From positions 21,705,098 to 21,769,097 of the forward strand of contig CM065297.1 in assembly GCA_032871835.1 (NCBI GenBank): a DNA stretch of 64,000 nucleotides, read 5' to 3'. The notes under the pieces were generated by a model. The model was not told where the DNA came from. It did not search any database and was given only the letters and a program-made list of their open reading frames with translations. This document shows positions 45,136-56,758 of this stretch, one piece after another; positions within the stretch are counted from its first letter, which is position 1; the number at the start of each line of letters is the position of its first letter. The position numbers and the translations under genes are program-made. This DNA is from Dipteronia dyeriana (lineage: Eukaryota; Streptophyta; Magnoliopsida; Sapindales; Sapindaceae).

Positions 45136-47743
45136 AAAAGTTAAAGCAAGGATGGGACCCCATAGTCTCCACTGAGGCAAACACGCATGGATCAGAGGTA
45201 AGGTCGAATGATGCGATTGTTGTGTTAGTTAACATGGGTCACAAGGAAGTAAGAAGAATGTTGATCGACAATTTGAGCACAATAGATATCTTGAGCGTGA
45301 AAGTATTCAACCAACTCAAGTTTGAAAAAAAAAATATCTTCAACCGTTCAAAGTCCCATTGCGAGGCCTAGGGAAAGAAAAAGTAAGATCGCTGGGAGTA
45401 GTGAAGTTACCTGCAGAGATTGGGAGCTATCCCTGCACCAAGACAGTGTTGCTAGATTTTATGGTCGTAAATGTGGAAAACTGATCGTACAATGCCTTGC
45501 TAGGCAGACCTTTCTTGAACAATTGAAAGCTATGACAACCACCTATGCTCTAACAGTGAAGTTCCCAACAGAAGCTGGGGTGGGTGTCATGAAGAGTTCT
45601 CAAGAGTGGGAAAGAAAGGCTAATCTAGCCATATATAGGGAAAAAGCAAAACCGGGGTAATGCAGATATACGTCTAAGGGGAATATAGAGACTCGAAGAT
45701 GGACGAAGCAGAAGCTGGAGCAGAAATGCCCAACCAGTTCGATCTGGACCCAAGGGAGACATCTACAGAGGATGGGAAAAGCCAGGAAGATGAACCGACG
45801 ATGGAAGCTACAATTGATGATGATAACCCTAACAACAATATAAATCTCGGGGCACGGATGACGGGGGAAATTCATGATGGAATGATTAGCCTGTTAAAAG
45901 AGTACAAAGACATGTTTGCTTAGAAACACGAGGATATGCCAGGGAGCAATCCGAAGGTAATTTCTCGTTATTTAGCGGTTGATCCTGATCAGAAACCAGT
46001 CATCTAGAAGAGAAGACGGTTAAACCCGAAAAAAAGTAAAGCAATTAAAGAAGAAGTAGGGAAAGTAATAGTAGCAGGATCCATAAGGGAAGTGAAGTAC
46101 CCCGAATGGGTTGCAAACGTGGAGTTAGTAAAAAATAATAATAGCAAATGGAGGATGTGTGTAGATTTCACTGACCTTAACAAAGCATGTCCGAAGAATA
46201 GCTTCCTGCTGCCATAGATCGACCAGCTGGTAGATGTGACCGTCGACCATAAGTTATTGAGCTTCATGGATGCTTATTCAGGCTACAACCATATCCGAAT
46301 GTTTGAACCTGATATAGATAAAACCTCATTTACAACCGATCATGGGTTATACTGTAATAAGGTTATGCATTTTGGTCTCAAAAATGTCGGAGTGACCTAC
46401 CAAAGACTGAAGAATAAGATGTTCGCCCCACAGATCGACAGAAATATGGAGGTGTATGTGGATGACATGCTGACAAAGAGAAAAACATCCAAAAAGCATG
46501 CAAAAGATCTCAAAGAGACGTTCAGGGTGTTAAAAAGGTTCTGCATGAAGCTCAATCTGAAGAAGTGTGTTTTCAGGGTACCTTTGGAAGATTCCTTGGT
46601 TTCTAAGTTCATCAAAGAGGAATCAAAGTAAACCCAGAAAATAAAAGTATTAGAGGAAATGAGGTCCCAAAGACACTGAAGGAAATTCAAAGGCTAACAG
46701 GTTACCCAGCATCTCTGAATTGATTCATCAGCAAATCGATAGACAAATGCTTGCCCTTTTTCAGAGTAATCAAGAAAGGAAAAGGTGTAGAACATATAGA
46801 TGAATGTGAACAACCATTCTGAAAGATCAAGGAGTACCTAGGTAAGGCACCAATCTTATCTAAACCCCTAAAAGGAGAAGTGCTCTACATGTACCTGTCG
46901 CTCAAAGCTGTGGCAACAGGATCAATGCTAGTTTGGTTGGACGAGGTAGTGCAAAAACAAGTGTATTACGCAAGCAAGGCTTTACTACCAACTGAAACAT
47001 GATACTCGCCGGCCGAATAGATTACATTGGTGCTGGCGACAACGACAAGAAAACTAAGACCTTATTTTCAAGCTCAAAAGATTGAGGTTTACATACACTA
47101 TCCATTTAAGAAGATTCTATGAAAACCTGATGTGTCTAGGAGGCTGACCAAATAGGCAGTTGAGCTGAGCGAATTTGACATAGCATGTCTGCCAAGAGCT
47201 GCAATAAAAGGGCAGGTAATAATTGACCTAGTCACCGAGTTTGTTGAACCAAACGACGATGAGATCAGAATGATGAAATAGAAGGAAGAATTCATCTGAA
47301 AACTCTGTATGGATGGATCGTCAAACATGTATGGCAGCAGAGACGGAATAGTAATATCCACCCAGAAGGTGATCAGGTAGAATGTGCCATACCGTTTGAC
47401 TTCAAAGCCACTAAAAAACACGCCCGAGTATGAGGCACTTTTGGGGGGACTTAGGGTTTGCACGGCACTAGGGGCGGATGAATTGGAGATATTCAGTGAC
47501 TCGCAGGTGGTGGTAAACTAAATCCTAGATGAGTTTCAAGCCAAGGACAACAATATGTCGGTCTATCTAGGAATAGCCACGGTACTGCTCGGGAGATTCA
47601 AGGATTATGGAATTACTCAGATCCTAAGGGAGAAGAATGAGAAGTTAGATGCTTTATCAAAATTGGTGTCAGCTACCATCAGCATATGGTTAAAGGCTAT
47701 TCTAGCTGCTCACCTCAAAAGACCTAGTATCGAAGATAAATAG
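45136..47743 (+). pseudogene. Gypsy 2 pol: protease, RT, two RNase H domains, decayed
   Basis: Protease remnants: MLIDNLSTIDIL (about 45255; family IDNGSS) and NALLGRPFLN (about 45493). Reverse transcriptase: MCVDFTDLNKACPKNS (46155), LSFMDAYSGYNHIRM (46258), MHFGLKNVGVTYQR (46366) and the catalytic VYVDDMLTK (46452). RNase H with VYYASKALLPTET (46963). Archaeal-type RNase H with EYEALLGGLRVCTALGADEL and IFSDSQVVVN (47430-47520). Stops are frequent, mostly where Trp or Gln codons would be expected, and there are several frameshifts. Confidence 0.87.
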
Positions 47744-48858
47744 AAACTATTGAAAGTAGAAGCGGTCGGAGGAAAGAAGGCCACTTGGATGACCCCGATC
47801 AGGGAGTATCTAGAGGATAGAACACTTCCAATAGAGGTGAATGAAGAAAAATGCCTCAGGTATAGAGCCACCAAATACTTAATAATTGGAGGAGAGTTGT
47901 ACATGAAAGGGTTTTCGACTTGCAGAATTGTGTTTACCCAACCGAAGGTAGGCGGATATTAGAAGAGGTATGTGTAGGAACCACTCCAGAGGAAAAGTCA
48001 AGTGCATAAGACTCTTAGACAAGGCTTCTACTGGCCGATCCCATTCCAAGATACTAAGATGGTCGCAGAATAGTGAGGTAGTTGTCAGAGGATAGCAGTT
48101 AAGGAGCTTGTCACCACCTTGGCTGTTTGCCATGTGGGGGGTTAGATCTAATTGCTCAATGCCGACGATAACCAAAGGAGGAATAGTGTACGCCATTGTG
48201 GCTGTAGAATATTTCACAAAATGGTAGAGGCAGATGCACTGGTACACATAACTGAGGTAACAGAACTAGTTTCATGAAAAAGAATATCATTTATCAGTTT
48301 GGAATCTCAAATACAATAATCACAGCCAACGGGACCCAGTTCGACAGTGACACCTTTAGGTACATGTCTCAAGATTTCTACATAAAGAATTATTATGCCA
48401 CGTCAGCCCATCCTCAGACTAATGGCAAGACGGAGGCAATTAACAAGATAATTAAACACACCCTGAAAGCAAAGTTAGATGCTAAGAAAGGGAATTGGGC
48501 AGACAAGTTGCATGAAGTCTTGTGGGCATACCGAACCACGGAAAGGGCTTCAACAAGAGAGACCCCCTATTCACTAGCATTCAGGTTGGAGACAGTAATC
48601 CCGGTTGAAGTAATTCACAATTCACCAAGAGTAAAACTATTCCATCTCGAGGTAAAAGTTGAAATGTTAGAACAGACCCTCGACGAGTTAGAGGAAAAAA
48701 AGAGACCTATCGAGAATAAGGAACACAACCTATCAACAAAGGGCAACCAAATATTACAACTCACATGTTGGAGTAAGGAGTTTCCAACTCGGAGATCTAG
48801 TTCTAAGAAGGGTGTCACCCAGCACGAGGGAGAAATCAGCTGGATCATTGGGGGATAA
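47744..48858 (+). pseudogene. Gypsy 2 integrase, decayed
   Basis: Traces of the zinc-binding domain (VHKTLRQGFYWPIPF near 48005) precede the core. The core reads MVEADALVHIT (48226), then ISNTIITANGTQFDSDTF (48304) and YYATSAHPQTNGKTEAINK (48391). In the second motif the family Asp (DNGTQF) is Ala (GCC codon), while the Glu of NGKTEA is kept: the mirror image of the gypsy 1 damage. The C-terminal part has AYRTTERASTRETPYSLAF and a Glu/Lys-rich helix. It ends near 48858, with frameshifted traces of the tail after it. Confidence 0.87.
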
Positions 48859-49478
48859 ATAGGAAGGGCCATACCAAGTGGTCAGATTGGTTGTCCATGT
48901 GACGTACCGCCTTGCCTGACCAGAAGGGAGCGAGCTGCCCAAGCCATGCAATGCTTAGTACTTAAAGATGTTCTACCCCTAGGGGTTTCTCATTTTTAAT
49001 GTTTCTTTTTAGTTTAGAAATGAATTTGCCTTTTTAACTGATTAGTTGATGTCTCTTTTTAGTATTCAATAAAAATCCTCTTGAGGGATTAATTTCAAAA
49101 AGTCAAGAAAAGGTGTTCTAAATTCGTTTTCGTTTACAAAAGAAACCCCATGGTACCAATAAATCGTTCAGTCTCGATAGGAGCACCCAGGAGGCCAAGT
49201 GAGGGGGCCGAAAACACACGCTGCTAAGGCAATATACACTCACTGAAACTAATTGGGTGTAATGAAACACTGTTAGGGCTCCTTTAGGCCATAAGAACCT
49301 AATGGGATGGGCCAATAGTTGAATGAGGAACGAAATATCTATGCTAAGAACAATTGCTAATAAAATTCAAGCGGTTGTAAAGATAGAATGATAATCTATT
49401 GCAATGAATCTTGATCAACAGACTATTCAGAGACGTCCCAATGACTTAGTTGACAGATAAAAGATGAACGTCTATAAA
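48859..49478 (+). other. Gypsy 2 sequence between integrase and copia 2
   Basis: Mostly non-coding 3' region of gypsy 2. A CTTTTTAGT-type phrase occurs twice (49005 and 49053). It ends at the left copy of the CTAGA duplication. Nothing else recognised. Confidence 0.5.
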
Positions 49479-49483
49479 CTAGA
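49479..49483. repeat. Target-site duplication of copia 2, left copy
   Basis: CTAGA, identical to 59200-59204. Confidence 0.85.
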
Positions 49484-51904
49484 TGTTAGGATTATGCTTG
49501 ATAGCAAAAGTGTAATATTGTAATTAACAATCTTTTCATATGAATATAGTGATTTCTAGTTTAACAAATCTTATAACATTTATAGTTTAATTGGTATAAT
49601 TGTCAAAAGTAAATAATCATAAGGTCAAAAGACTATGAGAAAAGAAGAATTGTTCATACATCTAGATATGTATGACGTAGACACAATTCTTTAGTTAGTC
49701 TTGAATAATATTCACAACTTAAGATAAAAGGTTGGGCACTTTAATCTTGTCAAAGTTGTAGATTCTTTTGCTAGCATTTGAGTGGGATTAAATGTGTTAT
49801 GATGAGTCTAAAACCATCAAAGTGTGGTGTCTTTGGGCAAAAGAATCTAGTGCACTGGGTGCATTGAATATGATCAAAATGAAATACTTTATCTAGAACC
49901 GTCAATGGATAAAAGTTTTCATTTGAAGACAATCGGAGAGTCTATCTCAATCCTGAGATAAATGATGGACTTTTGGTTGCAAGTGTTATCGTTTGAGCTA
50001 TCAATGAGTACGATTGTATAGCATAGTCTATCCTCGATAGTTTGGTGGTATTCATTTGTTAATCGATAGAGGACTTCATTTATAGATATAGACATCGTGG
50101 CTCAATTTATTAAGTGAGAGTAGAATATCATCATATGGATGTTTTGAGGTATTGGATATTAAATCTTAACGTTAAGTTTTCAATAGTGTCTATTGAAACA
50201 TGGCTTTTGGACAAGTCAAAATATCCAAGTTCAAAATATGGTCATATGAGTGAATATGGTAACATGGAGAGCTATAGATGGTCTATGAGCTCTTGGCGAT
50301 TACGGGTATTCTTCACGAGTATACACTTTCTCCAATAAGATTGTCTAGGGTACGAATGAGTAACATCAACTGATTCTATCTTTATTTAAGAGTTCAATTT
50401 TAGTTCTTTAGTGGAATGAACTAAAATTAAATAGATCGAACCTAAGTGAATCATTTGTTGATTGTGATTGGGTTGTGTCTTTTAGAGCTTGAATTTAGAT
50501 AGTCCGCCAAGATCCCTAATCCACACGAACTTGTATGGCACTTGATATATTCTACCGGACCAATTTAGGGGTCCATCTAGAATTGTATTGAGGTATGTGG
50601 ACTTGTTTCATTTTGTAAGAATGAGTATAGTTCACATGTGGACTTTTTATAAAGGTCAAATGGATTTAATAAAATAAAAAATAATATAATGGGCCATATA
50701 CATTGGTATGGGCGGCAAGGCCATTTAGAATAACTTAATTATATTATATTATTTTATTATTTAATTAAATGGAAATTAATTAATTTGTTGATTAATTAAT
50801 TATTTAATTAAAAGTCAAAATATTTTTCTATTAGGAAATGGTCTCCTGATATTATACTATTGTTGGTAGTATAATTAATATTAAAGACTATATTTGATAA
50901 GTAGATAAATAAAAGGAATTATTTATCTGATCAAATCAGGAAGTCTTTAATATGGTTATAAATACACTATTAAGTTGTATTAGGAGTCTTGGTGTAGGAT
51001 AGAATTCCTTTTAGAAAAGGATTCTTAACCACCAAGTAAATCTACCTAAGGAAATGATTCTTAACTAACAAGTAAATCCTTCTTAGGAAAGGATTTGTGA
51101 TCCTAATCTATATCCTATAAAATTCAGCCAGCCCATATATATATACAAAAGGATAGAATTCCTTTTAGATAAGGATTCTTAACTACCAAATAAATTCACC
51201 TAAGGAAATGATTTTTGTCAACCAAGTAAATTCTTCTTAGGAAAGGATTTATGATCCTACATATGTGTGTGTGATTTTTGGCCAGCCTTAAGAATTCTAT
51301 GATGAAAATTTCGGCCATGCTAGGTAAGTTACAAGAGAAAATTTGGTATAGCAAGAGAGAATTTTGAGGGAGAAAATTTTAGTTTTTGCTCTAGAAAAAA
51401 TTTGATCAACTCATAGATAAAGGGTGTGGAATTTGGCCAAGGAGAAAAGAGAAAAAGAGAACGTTTTTGTTTTCGATAAGTACACTAATATCCTTTACAT
51501 CAAAAGGGTTTTGTGTACAACATTGAATCAAGGTTCACGCGAGTTTCAATCAAATTGATTAATAATTCACAAGTGCCCGAACGTTTCTTGATTTTTCTCT
51601 TGAAGGATATTTGTAACTAACAAAGAAATAGATTTTGTTTATTTCCATCCTCAGGTATACAATTTAAAGAAAGGGAGCCCACACTCATGGGTGATTCACG
51701 TTCGTGATTGGATTGGAAGATCTTACAGAATCAATTCGGCGCTTGTTCAATCGTCATGAGAAAAAGGTACGATACTTTTATATACGTCAATTAATCTAGG
51801 GTTAAGGTTCTCATTGCATAAAAGGGAAAAAAAATTATTTATACGCAAACCCTAATTCTAATTTTCTCATGCTTCTGTTGCGTTTTGAACCGTTTTTCCC
51901 TACA
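49484..51904 (+). repeat. 5' LTR of copia 2
   Basis: 2421 bp, TGTTAGGATTATGC...TTTTTCCCTACA. It contains two repeated blocks with AGGAAAGGATT and ACCAAGTAAATCCTTCTTAG (51010-51090 and 51155-51250), a tandem repeat within the LTR. Confidence 0.93.
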
Positions 51905-51918
51905 ATTAGTATCAGAGC
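51905..51918 (+). other. Primer-binding site of copia 2 (tRNA-iMet)
   Basis: ATTAGTATCAGAGC, one base from the consensus TTGGTATCAGAGC. Confidence 0.85.
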
Positions 51919-53290
51919 CTGGTTGTATCCTTGATTAATTGATGTATGTGTTCGTGAATCTTTTTCTTTTTATTGTATATATGCATATTTTAGAAAGAGA
52001 TGGCACTCTAGGTATTCACATATATATTTACATTGGAATGTATGGATATATATATATATGTTTTATATGTGGTTTGTTATTGCTCAATTTTGGTCCTAGA
52101 ATTTTAATGTATTTTGTTTTGGGATTGTAACAAGAAGGGTGGTCTATCATCACCACAATTTCCTTATTGGTAGTTGCTAATTTTTTTGTTGTTGTTGTAA
52201 TAAAAAAAAACTGCACTATTGTAATTAAAAAAAACTGCAGTATTTTATTATTTAAATTCTTCTGTAATACATTCAAGTTTCGAAGACTCTAAGGTTTAAA
52301 AAATTAGGAGCAACCGGAACAAGTTTGGGACAGTGCAAGCCATAATAACGAACGTGCGTGCGAAGAGCGTGCAACCACGTTTGTTGTGGCATGGGCTGCG
52401 CACGGCAGCCCTTTTGGTAGCCATGGGCTGCGCATGGCATCCCTTTATGGGTTTGTGGCATGCGCACACCCATGGGTAAGGGCGAAGAGTGTGCACACCC
52501 ATGGGAGGTAGCCGAGGGAGTCCGAACGATGAAGACCGCATGAAGGCTTGTTCGTCAAGAAAGAAGTTCTTGTATTCCAAGATATATGTAATTTACTTGT
52601 TTTTCTAGGATGGACCAAAATCGTAGCTATTTATATTTTGTAAATATTGCAATGTTTGTCATTGTTTGATAACATGTCATATAGAGTAGGAGTGTCACTC
52701 ATATATCTCTTTTGGTATGAACATGCATTGAATGGTTTAAGTATCTAAATTGACATCTAGATAACTTGGTAAATCATTCTTTGGAATTCGATCACATGCC
52801 TTAAACAATTGAGTGGGAGAAGGTGTTTTGGAACACCTACGGCCTCCAAGTTTAGTTGAACTTTATGTTTCGTGAATAACCTCCCAAGAGGTATTCATGA
52901 ATGGAGTTTAGCAAGATACTCCCTTACAAGGATAGACTAGACAATTAGCCCAAACGGTATCTACTCCCAAATGAGGGATATTCATGAGGGATTATATCGA
53001 AGATTGATAACTTGGTAACACACTCAATGTAATTTTATTAATATCCTCCCAAGAGTTCTTGTTAATAAAATTACAAGGCTAAATAGAAAATGGTGGTTGT
53101 TATGTTAACAATTAGGTGGGACCTAGTCCAACTAGTAAATTGTGCGTACTTCTAAAAGATGCGTGACATTTATGGGTGTTGGATCATCGTTGAATTTTCT
53201 CGATTGAATTATTTTATTTAATTCAAGATAAATATTCAAAAGTGCTATATCATGATTGTTTACTTATATAATTTTTGTTATTAAAAAGAA
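51919..53290 (+). other. Leader of copia 2, with GC-rich block
   Basis: Untranslated leader of about 1.4 kb. The GC-rich block 52318-52540 has words such as GGGCTGCGCA, repeated with small changes at 52389 and 52427, and CACACCCATGGG (twice, 52465 and 52493). The rest is AT-rich, with a repeated CTCCCAAGAG phrase near 52884 and 53045. No gene. Confidence 0.6.
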
Positions 53291-53753
53291 ATCATGACTT
53301 TATCCCTAATCAATATCCTAAAAGATAATACTTTAACTAATGATAATTATGTCACATGGAAAAAGGAATATTGGGTTGTTGTTGCAAGTTGAAAAGTATA
53401 AGTTCATTATGTATATTCCTTAACCACCAAACTAATGAATATACTCAGGAGCAAAGACATGAGTATCAGTAGTGGAAGTCTTTAGAAGAGATGGCTAAAT
53501 GTATGTTACATTATGGCCATCATCTCCAACGTGTTGCAACAACAACATGAAGGAATGGAGACTGCTGCCGATATTATGATGTCTCAAGATAGGGATTCAT
53601 ATGGTTGGTAAAGTTGCTACTGTTAAGACCTGTTAGAAGGTCAAGAAACAACAGAGGAAAAAGCAACTTGGACCTTCTTAGAAGGAGACCAACAAAGTAA
53701 ACAATATCAAAGGGAAGTGTTTCTTTTATGGTTAATAGGGTTAAAGGAATAGA
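53291..53753 (+). pseudogene. Copia 2 gag and protease remnant
   Basis: ATG at 53291 starts MTLSLINILKDNTLTNDNYV, the usual copia gag start. Stops follow near 53390. A piece with EGMETAADIMM (about 53550) is the capsid's conserved segment. A partial knuckle start (GKCFFYG, near 53714) is followed within a few codons by integrase-proximal sequence, so most of the knuckle and the whole protease site are missing. Length is about 460 bp against about 840 bp for copia 1 gag alone. Confidence 0.8.
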
Positions 53754-56744
53754 TTGAATAAGAATGAATTCAACTTGCATTTTGGCAATGGAGCGTTGGT
53801 GTCTACTAGTGTAGTGGGAGATATTAGAATCAATTTAGATTCTAGTAGGCATTTAGATTTAATAAACGTTTATTATGTACCTCAATTCAAGAGGGATTTA
53901 ATTTCAGTTTCTTGTTTAAATAAATTTGGTTATTCGGTTACTTTTAATAAAGCGTTTATTATTAGTAAGAATGACAAAATTATTTGCAAAGGTACATTGG
54001 AAAACGGTTTATTCTATTTGCATGGAAATATCTCTCACTTGTTAGATACAGAATCAACGGTACATAATCATAAAAGAGTAAAATTATCAAAAGATGAAAC
54101 CTACCTATGGCATTTGCGCTTAGGTCATATTAACCTTAATAGAATTAAAAGATTGGTAAGTGACGGACCTCTAAGTGACTTAAATGTTGATGATCTACCA
54201 ACCTGTGAATCTTGTTTGGAAGGTAAAATGACCAAAAGGTCGTTTATGACCAAAGGCGCAACAACCATCGAATGTTTAGGATTGATACACACTGATGTGT
54301 GTGAACCTATGAGCATTCAAGCTAGAGGTGGATATGAGTACTTCCTTACTTTCACGGATGACCACTCAATATTTGGCTATGTGTATCTCATAAGACATAA
54401 GTCGGATGCTTTTGATATGTTCAAAGCATTTAAAACTGAAGTAGAAAATCAGCTTGAGAAACGCATAAATATCTTGAGGTCCGATCGTGGTGGAGAATAT
54501 CTATCTGGTGAGTTTCAGTAATATCTTATTGATAATGGAATAATTTCTCAGTTTTCTGCACCAGGCACACCTCAACAAAATGGGGTGGCATAAAGGAGAA
54601 ATAGAACTCTTTTGGATATGGTTAGGTCTATGTTGAGTTATTCAACGCTCCCTAGTTCTTTTTGGGGATATGCTTTACAAACTGCCATGTATATTCTAAA
54701 CGATGTACCATCTAAGTCTGTTCCTAAAACACCGCATGAGTTGTGGAACGGGCGAAAGCCTAGTTTACAACACTTAAGGATATTTGGATGTCCTGCACAT
54801 GTGTTAAAAGGAAAGACAGAAAAGATGGAGTCCCGTTCTGAAACATGCATATTTGTAGTGTATCCAAAAGGAACAAAAGGATATTATTTTTATAGTCCTT
54901 CGGATCTTAAAGTATTTGTTTCGAAAAATGCTAAATTTCTAGAAGAGGACTATATGAATAATTTTGTGCCTAAAAGTAGAATTGTTCTAAATGAGCTTTT
55001 AGGAGATACAATTCCACAAGAGGTTTCACAACCAAGCCCAATTGTAAGTTCCGTACCAACATAAGATCAACAATCTACCATACCTCGTCGTAGTGGGAGG
55101 GTTGTTAGACAACCCGAGAGATACATCGGTCTAGGAGAATCTGTAGAGAATCTTTTGAACGACGATGATCCCTATACGTACAAGGAATCAATGGAAGATG
55201 TTGATTGTCGTCATTGGCAAAAGGAAATGCAATCCAAAATTGAATCTATGTTCAAAAACAAAGTCTGGTCTCTTGTAAACTTGCCTAAAGGGATAAAACC
55301 CATCGGGTGCAAGTGGGTATACAAGAGGAAAATATGAATGGATGGTAAGGTGGAAACCTTTGAAGCTAGATTGGTAGCTAAAGGTTATACACAGAAGGAA
55401 GGTATCGATTATGAAGAAACATTCTCTCCTGTGGCCATGCTTAAATCCATTAAGATACTCTTATCTATTGCGGCATCTCTAGACCTAGAGATGCGTCAAA
55501 TGGACATCAAGACAGCTTTATTTAATGGAAGTCTTGACGAAAGCATCTACATGATGCAACCAGAAGGATTCATTGAAAACGGCCAAGAGGAAAGGGTATG
55601 CAAGTTGCAAAAATCCATATATGGATTGAAGCAAGTATCCAGATCCTAGAACATAAGGTTCGATCAAGCCGTAAAAAGTTTTGGATTTATTCAAAACCTT
55701 GATGAACCTTGTGTATATAAAATGATTAAAGGTTACAAGTTGGTTTTCCTAGTTCTTTACGTTGATGATATACTACTCATCGGAAACGATGTAGGTGTAT
55801 TGACATCAATAAAAGAATGGTTAGCAAAACAATTTGATATGAAGGACTTAGGAGAAGCAAGTTATATTCTTGGTATCCAAGTCATAAGGGATAGAAAGAA
55901 TAAAACGATTGCATAATCCCAAGCTTCATACATAGATAAAATCTTGTCTAGGTTTTCCATGCAAGATTCCAAGAAAGGTATGTTACCTTTCAGACATGGA
56001 ATCAAAATTTCTAAGGAACAAGTTCCTAAGAATGACAATGAAGAGCAATTCATGAGTAGAATTCCATATGCTTCGGCAGTAGGAAGTCTCATGTATGCAA
56101 TGCTTTGTACTAGACTAGATATTTGTTTTGTTGTGGGCATAGTTAGAAGGTTTCAATCGAAGCCTGGTCCTGATCACTTAACGAAAGTCAAGCATATTTT
56201 CAAGTATCTTAGGAGAACGAGAGATTATATGCTTGTATACTCTGGATGGGATTTAATTCCCGTTGGGTATACAGATTCTGATTTTCAATCAGATTCTGAC
56301 TCCAAGAGATCAGCATCAGGATCTGTGTTTACTATTGGAGGAGGGGCAGTCATATAGAGGAGTATCAAGCAATCTTGTATTGCCGATTCCACCATGGAAG
56401 CCGAGTATGTTGCTGCATGCAAGGCTGCTAAAGAGGCTGTCTGGCTCCGCCAATTCCTGATTGACTTGGAAGTGGTTCCTGCTGCGAAATAGCAGATCAC
56501 TTTCTATTGTGACAATACTGGAGCAGTGGCTAATTCGAGAGAACCAAGAAGTCATAAGAGAGGGAAACACATTGAAAGAAAATGTCACCTTATGAGGGAA
56601 ATTGTGCATAGAGGTGACGTGACGATTACCAAGATCGCGTCGGTAGAAAATCTGGCGGATCCCTTTACAAATGCTCTTCCACAAAAGAGTTTTGATGGGC
56701 ATCTAGAGAACATGGGGATGAGAGATATGACACATTTGCTATAG
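53754..56744 (+). pseudogene. Copia 2 pol: integrase, reverse transcriptase, RNase H; one frame with point stops
   Basis: A single frame runs the full 3 kb. The seven pieces at 53754, 54612, 55155, 55338, 55722, 55944 and 56526 are all in phase, separated only by stop codons (for example TAA 54522, TAA near 54591, TAA 55062, TGA 55335, TAG near 55647, TAA 55914, TAG 56355, TAG near 56490). Domains: GAG-pre-integrase with LWHLRLGHINLNRIKRL and CESCLEGKMTKRSF (54110-54245); integrase core with IHTDVCEPM, ILRSDRGGEY and PGTPQQNGVA; RT with [51 protein letters not shown] and the catalytic LYVDDILL (55756); RNase H with STMEAEYVAACKAAKEAVWL and FYCDNTGAVA. Natural stop TAG at 56742. Most stops replace Trp, Gln or Glu codons. 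Confidence 0.93.
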
Positions 56745-56745
56745 A

Positions 56746-56758
56746 GCAAGTGGGAGAT
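56746..56758 (+). other. Polypurine tract of copia 2
   Basis: GCAAGTGGGAGAT directly before the TG of the 3' LTR. Confidence 0.82.

Noticed and set aside
54125..54316. Minus-strand frame inside copia 2 integrase
   Set aside because: It is the shadow of the conserved integrase coding strand.
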